DNA of 51,707 nucleotides from positions 73,293 through 124,999 of IMG/VR virus record IMGVR_UViG_3300032144_000001, one strand, 5' to 3'. Numbering within the stretch: the stretch's first letter is position 1; each line of letters begins with the position of its first letter. A program made the translations under genes and the position numbers. The notes under the pieces were generated by a model, which saw nothing but the letters and a program-made list of their open reading frames with translations, did not search any database and was not told the DNA's origin. This DNA is from a virus. Positions 19,356 through 26,249 of this stretch are shown one piece after another.

Positions 19356-20149
19356 TGAAAGAATTAACTACCCCAACAGGCTTTAGATATAAATTATGGG
19401 ATGAGGCAGGTAGTGATTCTCCTATCATTTACTATCTATCTGGAATGGATGAGAATATTAATAATAGTATTTTTGTCAGCCAGTTTGTACCTTCAATTAA
19501 AGACAGATTTAATATAGCTATTCCATATTTTGTATCTGGAAGATCTGGATGGGAGTGGTTGATTAATGGAGAAATGGCAGAGGTTTACTTCAATAAGTAC
19601 TTCCGAAGCACCATATCATTTGATGGTAGGATGTTCTCTACTGGATGGAGTGCAGGAGGAACTTATGATCCTAAAGCTATTTTACTAAATAATCCTTCAG
19701 GTCCTCTATTAACAGGGTTTGTTATTTGTGCAGGAAGTGGTGACGATTATCATGGTATTACATCTATAATTAATAAAGTACCAGTTAGGCACTATCATGG
19801 TGATAAAGATGGGTTTAATACATCAACTGGTAAATATTCTGGACCAAATAATTATGAACTTGGTAAGAAAACAGCTATTTCCTGGTATGGACTTAGGGAT
19901 GTAAACGAAGATTCTCCTGATAATTTATGGTCTGGTTTTTGGACAATTAGAGGAGGTAATCATTCAAGTGCTCCTCAAAAAGCCTATAATCCAAGTGGTG
20001 ACTTAGCTAATTGGTTGTTATCGCAAGGACAATCTAATCCTATACCTGAACCAGATATAGTATTAACTGAACCTTTTAAAGTAAAAGATGGTACAGTTTC
20101 ATCTGTTGGTTCAGATGGAAAAACCTATAAATGGTCAATAATTACCTAA
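19355..20149 (+). CDS. Second alpha/beta-hydrolase-like protein
   Basis: 264 residues. Strand-loop IIYYLSGMDENINN lies near residues 25-38, the nucleophile elbow GWSAGG carries S99, an acid is available as D150 or D152 in HGDKDGF, and the candidate His is H203 in GGNHSSAP. The C-terminal tail (residues ~230-264, EPDIVLTEPFKVKDG) looks like a separate small domain or linker, perhaps for attachment. It differs clearly from the hydrolase at 18121, so it is not a recent duplicate. It is probably a depolymerase or esterase; because it borders the lysis-like genes, a role in release is an alternative. Confidence 0.62.
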   Translation: MKELTTPTGFRYKLWDEAGSDSPIIYYLSGMDENINNSIFVSQFVPSIKDRFNIAIPYFVSGRSGWEWLINGEMAEVYFNKYFRSTISFDGRMFSTGWSAGGTYDPKAILLNNPSGPLLTGFVICAGSGDDYHGITSIINKVPVRHYHGDKDGFNTSTGKYSGPNNYELGKKTAISWYGLRDVNEDSPDNLWSGFWTIRGGNHSSAPQKAYNPSGDLANWLLSQGQSNPIPEPDIVLTEPFKVKDGTVSSVGSDGKTYKWSIIT

Positions 20150-20153
20150 AAAT

Positions 20154-20342
20154 ATGAAAAACTTCTTAAAAAACATCATTATTCACTGGAAAACCACAAC
20201 CTCTGCTGTTATCTTAGCAGTACTTACTTTTATGTTATGGGATGGCGACATTACGGTGGAACAATGGGTCATAGGTACTGGTGCCCTTGGTACTGTTATA
20301 GGAGTTTTAGCTAAAGATTGGGATAAAACAGATCAACAATGA
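20154..20342 (+). CDS. Small membrane protein, holin-like
   Basis: 62 residues with two hydrophobic segments (SAVILAVLTFML, about 18-29; WVIGTGALGTVIGVLA, about 38-53), a short polar turn between them, and a charged C-terminus (KDWDKTDQQ). Size, two-segment topology and location at the head of a row of small membrane proteins fit a phage holin. It overlaps the next gene by four bases (ATGA). No sequence motif separates it from other small phage membrane proteins. Confidence 0.5.
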   Translation: MKNFLKNIIIHWKTTTSAVILAVLTFMLWDGDITVEQWVIGTGALGTVIGVLAKDWDKTDQQ

Positions 20343-20839
20343 ATATAAGATTTCCTTTATTATTCATTGCAAGTATAGCTATACTATCACTAGGATCATC
20401 TTTTAATCCAGGTTATGGGTTTATTGATGGTAATTGGGTAGCATGGCTGGCTTATAGTATAGTTCTTCACGAACTAGCTACTTGGCAAGCAATAAATCAT
20501 TCTAAAAAAATAGAAAAAGGAATATGGATAACTCACTGGAAAGCTAATATAGTAAGATCTGTATTTATTATAGGACTTCCTTTTCTATATCATGCTTATA
20601 ATTATAATCTTATTAAGATAACTCAACTTATTCTTATGGGAATACCTTATTTTGGTATTCTATTTAATCTAAAGTTGAATAAGTTAAGGGGATTAGATTG
20701 GGATTATGTAGGTAAGAATGACAAAAAAGATGCCCTCACAGATCGAATTTTCTCAAAAATTCCTTATGGGGGAAAGTTGTTATTCATGTTACAACTAGTT
20801 ATGCAAAAGATATTTGTTTATCTGTATATATTTAAATAA
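20339..20839 (+). CDS. Multi-pass membrane protein, unknown
   Basis: 166 residues with about four or five hydrophobic segments: FPLLFIASIAILSLG at the N-terminus, a segment around WLAYSIVLHELATW, VRSVFIIGLPFLYHAY, LILMGIPYFGILFNL, and a C-terminal LLFMLQLVMQKIFVYLYI. His and Glu residues (HELATW) lie inside a helix, but no known motif is complete. It is coupled to the holin-like gene. It could be an accessory lysis or superinfection protein; function unknown. Confidence 0.55.
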   Translation: MNIRFPLLFIASIAILSLGSSFNPGYGFIDGNWVAWLAYSIVLHELATWQAINHSKKIEKGIWITHWKANIVRSVFIIGLPFLYHAYNYNLIKITQLILMGIPYFGILFNLKLNKLRGLDWDYVGKNDKKDALTDRIFSKIPYGGKLLFMLQLVMQKIFVYLYIFK

Positions 20840-20860
20840 GACCCTATTAATTTAAATAAA

Positions 20861-21226
20861 ATGACACCAGAACAACAATTAGCTAAAATGGAAAAAGAAG
20901 TGTCCTCGTTAAGTGGAAAAGTTGATACTATCCTTCAACTTGTCCAAAAAATGGATGTTGGTTTGTATGGAGATGAAAAAAATAAACATACTGGTGTTAT
21001 AGAGAAGCAAATTCTTTTAGAGCAGGAGATAGAGAGCTTAAAAGAGAAAATTGAAGTTCTTAACAAAAGAAATAGTGAACAAGAATTAGCCTATAAAACT
21101 AAAAAGTCCTTTAAAGATGAATTAATAGAGTATGCCAAAGAGCTTGGTAAATGGATTATAAATGGAGTGGTTGTATACCTTGTTATTAAAGGTATTGTAA
21201 GTCCTGAAGCTCTTTTAAAACACTAA
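20861..21226 (+). CDS. Coiled-coil protein with C-terminal membrane anchor (XhlA-like)
   Basis: 121 residues. The N-terminal two-thirds is a coiled coil (MEKEVSSLSGKVDTILQLVQ; LEQEIESLKEKIEVLNKR). The C-terminus holds one hydrophobic helix (WIINGVVVYLVIKGIV, about 98-113). This architecture is shared with XhlA/hemolysin-type lysis accessory proteins, and the neighbours are holin-like and spanin-like genes. It is assigned by architecture only. Confidence 0.5.
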   Translation: MTPEQQLAKMEKEVSSLSGKVDTILQLVQKMDVGLYGDEKNKHTGVIEKQILLEQEIESLKEKIEVLNKRNSEQELAYKTKKSFKDELIEYAKELGKWIINGVVVYLVIKGIVSPEALLKH

Positions 21227-21230
21227 TCTT

Positions 21231-21569
21231 ATGAAAGCAGTTACAGTTATAATAATGTTAGTTATAGTATTTGTAGCTGTTTTTGTTATTTCTGAAGGGT
21301 CTAGAAGAAGAGATAAAGAGTCTTATACTAGTATTATAAAAGAAAGTAATAAAAGGGAGAGAGTTCTTAGGCTGCAAGTAGATAGTTTAAAATCTGTATC
21401 TCTTAAATTGAAAAAAGAGTATAATGACTTGAAACAGAGCTATACAGAAAACAAGAATAAATTATCTGAAATCAACAAGAAGTATGAAAAAATTCGTAAT
21501 TCTAAGCCTGTTCCTTATACTGACAAGCAAATTGATAGCATCCTCAACAGATACTATCCCAGACCCTAA
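21231..21569 (+). CDS. Inner-membrane spanin-like (Rz-like) protein
   Basis: 112 residues. There is one N-terminal membrane segment (VIIMLVIVFVAVFVIS, about 6-21), then a long basic/acidic coiled coil (LRLQVDSLKSVSLKLKKEY onward) and a Pro-containing C-terminus (RYYPRP). This is the usual layout of an i-spanin, which sits in the inner membrane and reaches through the periplasm to fuse it with the outer membrane at lysis. The last 86 bases are overlapped in another frame by the next gene, as Rz/Rz1 pairs often do. Confidence 0.55.
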   Translation: MKAVTVIIMLVIVFVAVFVISEGSRRRDKESYTSIIKESNKRERVLRLQVDSLKSVSLKLKKEYNDLKQSYTENKNKLSEINKKYEKIRNSKPVPYTDKQIDSILNRYYPRP

Positions 21570-21870
21570 TAGAATAGTAGGTATACAAGCTTGGAAAGTA
21601 TATAGTTTGATACATGACAAAAAAGCTTATGAGCAATGTAAGATATTAGCTGATAGCCAAAAAGTTCAATTATTTTTAGCAGATAGTTTAATAACTAAAG
21701 GAGAGGGTAGAATAATTGTTCTAGAAGAAGAAAATAAAGCTCAGGCTGGTATAATTGTAGAAAATAATACACAGTTTGACTCAATGAGAAGTAAGAAAAA
21801 TGGTCAAATTAAGAAACTAACAGGAATAGTTATACTTGAGACAGTACTAATAATTTTAATTATAATATAA
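21484..21870 (+). CDS. Out-of-frame overlapping secreted protein with C-terminal TM (spanin partner candidate)
   Basis: 128 residues. The ATG at 21484 lies inside the upstream spanin-like gene in a different frame (86 bp shared). The N-terminus is a signal-like sequence (KKFVILSLFLILTSKLIAS), the centre is helical, and the C-terminus is a hydrophobic helix (LTGIVILETVLIILIII). Overlap and topology fit an o-spanin or unimolecular spanin. However, there is no Cys after the signal sequence, so no lipobox: the one Cys is further in (EQCKIL). It could instead be a periplasm-facing membrane protein of other function. Confidence 0.5.
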   Translation: MKKFVILSLFLILTSKLIASSTDTIPDPNRIVGIQAWKVYSLIHDKKAYEQCKILADSQKVQLFLADSLITKGEGRIIVLEEENKAQAGIIVENNTQFDSMRSKKNGQIKKLTGIVILETVLIILIII

Positions 21871-21871
21871 T

Positions 21872-21988
21872 ATGGCACAGGAAATAGGCTGGTCAATACA
21901 AGATAAACTCTTGTATCAAATTAAACAGGAGATAAAGAAAAATAGACAATCTGCTGTCACAGTAAATACTACAACAACTACACCGTAA
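21872..21988 (+). CDS. 38-residue miniprotein: docking peptide plus poly-Thr tail
   Basis: A short frame immediately after the spanin-like gene encodes 38 residues. EIGWSIQDKLLYQIKQEI followed by KKNRQ resembles the N-terminus of the SGNH esterase at 14303 (QIGWSPEEIEYQKFLKNL then KKRNQ). The protein ends NTTTTTP (21965-21985). I infer a virion-docking peptide bearing a Thr-rich tail instead of an enzyme. Conservation of the peptide and of the Thr-tail theme argues that it is a real gene despite its size. Confidence 0.55.
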   Translation: MAQEIGWSIQDKLLYQIKQEIKKNRQSAVTVNTTTTTP

Positions 21989-21999
21989 GCTAATAATTA

Positions 22000-23016
22000 A
22001 TGAAAAAACCAATATTAATTACTTGCCAACCGGATGATCAGTATTTTCTATGGCAGAATCATGTATATATAGAATCTTGTCTAGATGTTGGTTTTGAAGA
22101 AGATAAAATTCATATACTTCTCTATAAACCTATAGACAGACCTTTTAATAAGAATTGGACAAAATTAAAAGAATTATATCCTAAATTAAATCTTCATTTA
22201 TATGAAGATAAAGGAGTTGGAGATTATCTTGGAATATACATTCCTATATTAAGACCTCATATTCTCTGGCAGCATTTTGAAAAGTTCCCAGAGCTTGAAA
22301 AAGAAACAATTATATACACAGATTGTGATATAGTATGGACTAAAACTCCAGATATAGCACATCTTTTGGAGGACTCTGCTCATTATATGAGTAATGCTGC
22401 TTCTTATATGAATTATTCTTATTTTGAAAGAAAGAATACTGAGGTATTAGAGTATAAAAAAGAAGACGTAAAAACAAGAGATTTTCTAGCAGAAATATGT
22501 TCTATTGTAGGATTAGACAAGAAAATTGTTGTAGAAAATGATAACAATATCGGAGGAGTTCAATATGTCCTTAAAAATGTAACTGCTAGTTTCTGGAAGA
22601 AAGTTGAAAAAGATGTTCTTCTCATAAGACAACATTTATTAAACATTAATAAGGAGTTTTACGAGAGCGAAAATAAGGGTATTCAAAGTTGGTGTGCTGA
22701 TCTTTGGGCTGTAATATTCAATCTCTGGGCAAAAGGAGATACAGTAAAGATAGTTCCAGAGCTAAACTTTACATGGAGTTCTGATCCAATTAGTAAAATT
22801 AAGGAAACCTCAATTCTTCATAATGCAGGATTAACATCTCCATTTCACAATGGAATACCTGTGATGTATAAGGCTAAGTATATTAATGGATTAAATCCAT
22901 TTAAAGATGTTCATCTATATGAAGTATATAGTGATCCTGAAAGCAAAACATTAGCAAACTATTACTATCTTCAACGTATGTTTGATGTATATAATAAATA
23001 TAGGTTAGAATATTAA
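22000..23016 (+). CDS. GT-A-fold glycosyltransferase
   Basis: 338 residues. A DxD motif in IIYTDCDIVW (D108, D110) binds the metal and nucleotide-sugar in GT-A glycosyltransferases. The early strand ILITCQPDD and later GGVQYVLKN and HNAGLTSPF fit that fold. No signal peptide or membrane segment is seen, so it should act in the cytoplasm. It lies between two genes whose products end in Thr/Ser-rich tails (21872 and 23038), so these tails are plausible acceptors. Alternatives are host surface glycans or modified phage DNA. Enzyme class is well supported; acceptor is inference. Confidence 0.7.
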   Translation: MKKPILITCQPDDQYFLWQNHVYIESCLDVGFEEDKIHILLYKPIDRPFNKNWTKLKELYPKLNLHLYEDKGVGDYLGIYIPILRPHILWQHFEKFPELEKETIIYTDCDIVWTKTPDIAHLLEDSAHYMSNAASYMNYSYFERKNTEVLEYKKEDVKTRDFLAEICSIVGLDKKIVVENDNNIGGVQYVLKNVTASFWKKVEKDVLLIRQHLLNINKEFYESENKGIQSWCADLWAVIFNLWAKGDTVKIVPELNFTWSSDPISKIKETSILHNAGLTSPFHNGIPVMYKAKYINGLNPFKDVHLYEVYSDPESKTLANYYYLQRMFDVYNKYRLEY

Positions 23017-23037
23017 ACAATTAATTTTTAAAAATAA

Positions 23038-23223
23038 ATGGCAACAAATAGAAAAGATTTACGTGCTTGGGTACGCTATGACGGAAGTGGTCGTGTAGTA
23101 GCAGGATCATTAATCCTTCGTAAAGATAAACCTAAAGTAGGTCAATGGACTGAAGTTAGATCATATGAGTGTTGTGATCCTCAGTTTCCGACTACAACTA
23201 GTACAACAACAGAAGAAGCTTAA
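23038..23223 (+). CDS. Small virion decoration/anchor protein with Thr-rich tail
   Basis: 61 residues. A compact basic domain (RKDLRAWVRYDGSGRVVAGS, then LILRKDKPKVGQWTEV and YECCD) recurs, as I recall, at the N-terminus of virion proteins in Bacteroidota phages. It is followed by PTTTSTTTEEA, the Thr run being encoded at 23191-23211. This is the third gene in the window with a Thr-tailed C-terminus. The stop overlaps the HNH start (TAATG). A role as a virion-surface protein is inference. Confidence 0.5.
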   Translation: MATNRKDLRAWVRYDGSGRVVAGSLILRKDKPKVGQWTEVRSYECCDPQFPTTTSTTTEEA

Positions 23224-23810
23224 TGAAGGTTAGAGGTCCAGTTGATGATTCTGTAAAAAGAGTTTGTAAGGTTTGTAATGTAGAAAAACAATTAAACACT
23301 GAATTCTCATACAGATCTGGATTCGATCTCTATAATCATTATTGTAAAGATTGTGATAATAGAAGACGAAGATTAATTCGTGCTGGACTTCCACTTCCAG
23401 AAGAATATCTAAATCTTACTAGGAGAAGTAAGAAGAAGATAGTCTTTGAAAACAAACCTTATCGAAAGACTCATTTTTACAATCGAAAAAGATTAGATTT
23501 TAAAGCGCACGATAAGAAAAAAGGATGGGAATGTGACTTAACTCCAACATTCATTGAAAGCTGCTACAACTCCAATTGTACTTATTGTGGTTATCCATCT
23601 TGTACAATAGATAGAGTAGACAATGAAATTGGTCATATCATGACTAATTGTGTACCAGCCTGTTATGAGTGTAATACTGCTAGGAATAGACTATTTTCTT
23701 TTGAAGAGATGAAAATATTAGGAAAAGTTATAAAAGAAATTAAAGATAATCGAATAGATTATAATCCTAATACAATATTTCCAAGAACTGTATATGAAAA
23801 TCAACTATAA
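23223..23810 (+). CDS. HNH endonuclease with N-terminal zinc-binding domain
   Basis: 195 residues. The N-terminal CKVC (15-18) and CKDC (41-44) pairs form a zinc ribbon. A basic linker is followed by an HNH/treble-clef nuclease: C119-x2-C122 (NCTYCG), TIDRVDNEIGHI (D130, H138), NCVPAC and C150-N151. This matches HNH homing endonucleases of phages. It overlaps both neighbours and is the only endonuclease on the + strand. It may be a free-standing mobile gene; its cleavage site is unknown. Confidence 0.75.
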   Translation: MKVRGPVDDSVKRVCKVCNVEKQLNTEFSYRSGFDLYNHYCKDCDNRRRRLIRAGLPLPEEYLNLTRRSKKKIVFENKPYRKTHFYNRKRLDFKAHDKKKGWECDLTPTFIESCYNSNCTYCGYPSCTIDRVDNEIGHIMTNCVPACYECNTARNRLFSFEEMKILGKVIKEIKDNRIDYNPNTIFPRTVYENQL

Positions 23811-24078
23811 GTATTTTCCTGAAGTCATTCCGGATAATGAACAGATTTTCATTGCTAAACTTATTGGTACAATTGAATCAGTAGATGAGTTATGTTGTTT
23901 ACAGATATCAAAACTTCCTACTTCCTATCATTTTAGGATAGCTCCATCTATTCCAAAGTACAATAACCTCCTTTTACAGGAGGTTTTAAACTTTCATAAT
24001 TTATTTGGTATAAAACTTGATCTTTCAAAGTCAATTAAAACTAGTGGAGTTCTTGCTTTTCATATAAATTTATCATAG
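23794..24078 (+). CDS. Hypothetical protein, 94 residues
   Basis: It starts inside the last codons of the HNH gene (17-bp overlap). The protein is mixed alpha/beta with DELCCLQISKLP and HNLFGIKLDLSK patches and no recognised motif. A 7-bp hairpin (23965-23971 with 23979-23985, followed by TT) lies inside the coding region. The TAG stop is part of the -7 box of the next promoter. Function unknown. Confidence 0.5.
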   Translation: MKINYKYFPEVIPDNEQIFIAKLIGTIESVDELCCLQISKLPTSYHFRIAPSIPKYNNLLLQEVLNFHNLFGIKLDLSKSIKTSGVLAFHINLS

Positions 24079-24083
24079 GTTTG
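24053..24083 (+). promoter_or_regulatory. Host-type promoter for the 83-residue gene
   Basis: TTG at 24053-24055, 20 bp, then TAGGTTTG (24076-24083), a full match to TAnnTTTG. It lies at the very end of the preceding gene and 23 bp before the ATG at 24107. With the terminator at 24346 it makes the 83-residue gene a separate small transcription unit. Confidence 0.55.
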
Positions 24084-24106
24084 TATATAAATTAAACCAA
24101 TGATAT

Positions 24107-24358
24107 ATGGAAATTGTAAAAGAAAATAAACCAGTTTATTCCCCTGAAAAGAAATATAGTTGGAAGGGAAATGATGAGTTTGTAATTAACGGAGCAGAAC
24201 TTAATTTTATTCTGAACTCTGTCAGGAAGATACTTCTTTCAGATCAAGCTCAAAATATCTTCATGTTAGAAAAAGCTAATTCAATGTTAGAAGGTATAAT
24301 GTCTAAAGCAGTAGCAGATGGAAAGATTAAAGAAGTTGAAGAAACAAAAGCCCCTTAG
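24107..24358 (+). CDS. Hypothetical protein, 83 residues, single-gene unit
   Basis: Mostly helical, with WKGNDEFVINGAELNFILNS, then VRKILLSDQAQNIFMLEKAN; no cysteines or membrane segments. It has its own promoter and intrinsic terminator, so it is expressed independently of the tail operon. The last residues (TKAP) are encoded by the terminator stem. The family resembles small conserved phage proteins but I cannot name it. Confidence 0.55.
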   Translation: MEIVKENKPVYSPEKKYSWKGNDEFVINGAELNFILNSVRKILLSDQAQNIFMLEKANSMLEGIMSKAVADGKIKEVEETKAP

Positions 24359-24373
24359 TTAGGGGCTTTTTTT
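24346..24373. terminator. Bidirectional intrinsic terminator between convergent operons
   Basis: AAAAGCCCC (24346-24354), loop TTAGTTA, then GGGGCTTTT (24362-24370) with a T run to 24373. The A run on the other side gives a usable T tract on the minus strand. The TAG stop of the + gene (24356-24358) and the TAA stop of the - gene (24357-24355) both fall in the loop, so one hairpin ends both operons and encodes both C-termini. Confidence 0.85.
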
Positions 24374-24927
24374 ATTACTAATAATTTTCTATCTTTCTCT
24401 AGTGATACTTTAGATATATCTTTTTGATGATGAAATAACTCTCTTATTGTATCATAAACTTCTCTTCCTTTTGCTTGTTTACAATGTAAATCTTCTATAA
24501 TGTAATATCCACCTTTTTTAACTCTTGGATATAACATTGTAAAACTAGTTAAAATATCATTTATTTTATGACTACCATCATCTATAATAATGTCATATTC
24601 ATGTGGATGAGTAATTATTAATGATGATAAGTTATTTTGATCTCCTTGATCTCCTATAAAAATAGATACATTCTCCTCTTCAAGCTTTCTAGCATCTGGA
24701 TTTATATCCATTCCTACAAACTTAAGATCAGAAAAGAAAGACTGCCACATTTTTATTGATGTACCTGGAAATCTTGGGTCCATTACACCTATTTCTAGCA
24801 TTCTAATAGGATTATCTTGCCAGAGATAGAATAAAGAAGAATATACCTCTGTATATCCATGAGCTTCAAAGTGCTCATTTCCTCTATCATTTCCTAGTTT
24901 ATTAGCTATTTCAGTAAGTGTATCCAT
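24355..24927 (-). CDS. SAM-dependent methyltransferase (sugar O-methyltransferase-like)
   Basis: 190 residues with class I methyltransferase motifs: motif I RMLEIGVMDP, then FVGMDINP at strand 2 and YDIIIDDGSHK at the acidic motif, and GGYYIIEDLHC downstream. The pattern of EIG, DDGSH and EDL is that of CmcI/MycE-type O-methyltransferases, which methylate sugar hydroxyls. It is the last gene of the long minus-strand block and adjoins two glycosyltransferases, so it probably methylates a glycan they build. The acceptor is unknown. Confidence 0.68.
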   Translation of the reverse strand: MDTLTEIANKLGNDRGNEHFEAHGYTEVYSSLFYLWQDNPIRMLEIGVMDPRFPGTSIKMWQSFFSDLKFVGMDINPDARKLEEENVSIFIGDQGDQNNLSSLIITHPHEYDIIIDDGSHKINDILTSFTMLYPRVKKGGYYIIEDLHCKQAKGREVYDTIRELFHHQKDISKVSLEKDRKLLVIKKAPN

Positions 24928-24928
24928 A

Positions 24929-25513
24929 TTAGTTGTGTACGTATAGAACTTTATTTATCTTAAATATATGATAATCTCTGAACTTTTTCTTAAAATCTTC
25001 AACAAATTCACCATCTGCTGCGTATCCTGAACCTAGTTTTATTTGTTTGGCTAAATCAGTTTTAACCGCAAAAGCACCAATATCTATCTGTCCATTAGCA
25101 GGAATACATTTAAAATAAGAATAATCAAAACTATTATGCACCATATCCCAATAGACCATACCTGGAGAACCTTTTAACTCTTTTTTAAGTTCTGAAACAA
25201 AAGTAGGGACATAATAATTATCATCTCCTGTCATAATAATATAATCAGCTTTACTATTTTGTTTACCTAATTCCCTAGGAGTATGTCCAAAATCCTTACT
25301 TCTTTGGTTAGTAATCATAAAACTGATTCGTTCATCCTCAAAGCTGGATATTAATTTAGAGGTTTTCTGAACCACATCAGAATAAGCATAATCATCTATT
25401 ACTACTACAGCAGTCCATTCTTTATCAGTTTGAGCTACTAAACAAGATAAGATAACTTTAAGTTCATTATCTCTATTCCAGGTAGGGATTATAAATTCAA
25501 CAGTTTTACTCAT
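24929..25513 (-). CDS. Family 2 glycosyltransferase
   Basis: 194 residues. It opens with the GT2 strand FIIPTWNRDNEL, followed by VVVIDDYAYSD and the metal-binding MTGDDNYY (D97, D98). No membrane anchor is visible. It is separated from the other GT2 gene by a GIY-YIG endonuclease that overlaps it by 8 bp. It probably transfers a sugar to the same glycan as its neighbours, possibly on the virion; this is inference from clustering. Confidence 0.75.
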   Translation of the reverse strand: MSKTVEFIIPTWNRDNELKVILSCLVAQTDKEWTAVVVIDDYAYSDVVQKTSKLISSFEDERISFMITNQRSKDFGHTPRELGKQNSKADYIIMTGDDNYYVPTFVSELKKELKGSPGMVYWDMVHNSFDYSYFKCIPANGQIDIGAFAVKTDLAKQIKLGSGYAADGEFVEDFKKKFRDYHIFKINKVLYVHN

Positions 25514-26249
25514 TTTTTAGTTTTAAAAATCTAGAATTCTTATTTTTATTTAATATTGATCTTAGATTAGAGTATCCTATTCCTATAGAAGAAGATAATT
25601 CCAGAATTGAATCATAAAATATGCCTGTTTCTAAATCAAGAACTTTAGTGCAAATTCTCTCTAACATTTTTGGACCATGTTTCTTCCCATAGAAGCCATT
25701 ATTTTCACCTTTCTGATTATTATTTTGTCTTATTTTTTGTTTACTTTCTTCAGAATGAGTTTTACCATAAAATGGATTGTTTTTACCAGAAGTAGCTCTA
25801 CTTATCTTTAATTTTACTTCATTAGAATGTTTATATTCGTTTTTTATTCTAGTAGATATGAATTTATCTACGACTTCCTTAGGTCTTTTTCTACCCTTTA
25901 AAATATTTCTTATTTTATCTCTATGTTCTTTGGTTCTTTCATATACTACTCCATTACCTCCTTCTCCACCATCTGTCATATTAGCTAATATTCCTGTATT
26001 TATATTTATTCTTCCATAAAGCTTAATAAATTCTTTCTCTTTTTCATTAACTTCATCAAAACTGATATTATCAAATAAAATTTCTACTTCATATTCAGTT
26101 TTATTTACTATCTTTTTCCAAATATTGTTTCTATCACATTTTTCATGTGCTCTATTATAATCATCAAAAGAAGTAGTACCTCCAATTCCTATATAAAAAG
26201 GTTCATTTTTGTCTAGTCTTATATGGCGATATAAATAACAAGTGTTCAT
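25506..26249 (-). CDS. GIY-YIG homing endonuclease with NUMOD-type DNA-binding repeats
   Basis: 247 residues. The N-terminal nuclease shows the CYLYRHIR...EPFYIGIG signature of GIY-YIG enzymes and ends near LYGRININTG. Then come repeats of the NUMOD3 kind (GRKRPKEV, SGKNNPFYGKTHSEESKQKI, NNGFYGKKHG), which contact DNA, and a C-terminal helix-turn-helix-like segment (SSSIGIGYSNLRSILNKNK). It is closely similar in plan to the partial endonuclease at the right edge. It is wedged between two glycosyltransferase genes with 4- and 8-bp overlaps. Confidence 0.85.
   Translation of the reverse strand: MNTCYLYRHIRLDKNEPFYIGIGGTTSFDDYNRAHEKCDRNNIWKKIVNKTEYEVEILFDNISFDEVNEKEKEFIKLYGRININTGILANMTDGGEGGNGVVYERTKEHRDKIRNILKGRKRPKEVVDKFISTRIKNEYKHSNEVKLKISRATSGKNNPFYGKTHSEESKQKIRQNNNQKGENNGFYGKKHGPKMLERICTKVLDLETGIFYDSILELSSSIGIGYSNLRSILNKNKNSRFLKLKNE

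Noticed and set aside
24076-24358. Possible recoding of TAG, known in some crAss-like phages
   Set aside because: TAG ends the genes at 24078 and 24358 at sensible places (promoter start and terminator loop). No gene in the window needs TAG read-through, and TGA is also used as stop.
25777-26019. Plus-strand frame of 80 codons inside the GIY-YIG gene
   Set aside because: Hydrophobic low-complexity translation of the antisense of Lys-rich NUMOD repeats; no coding support.
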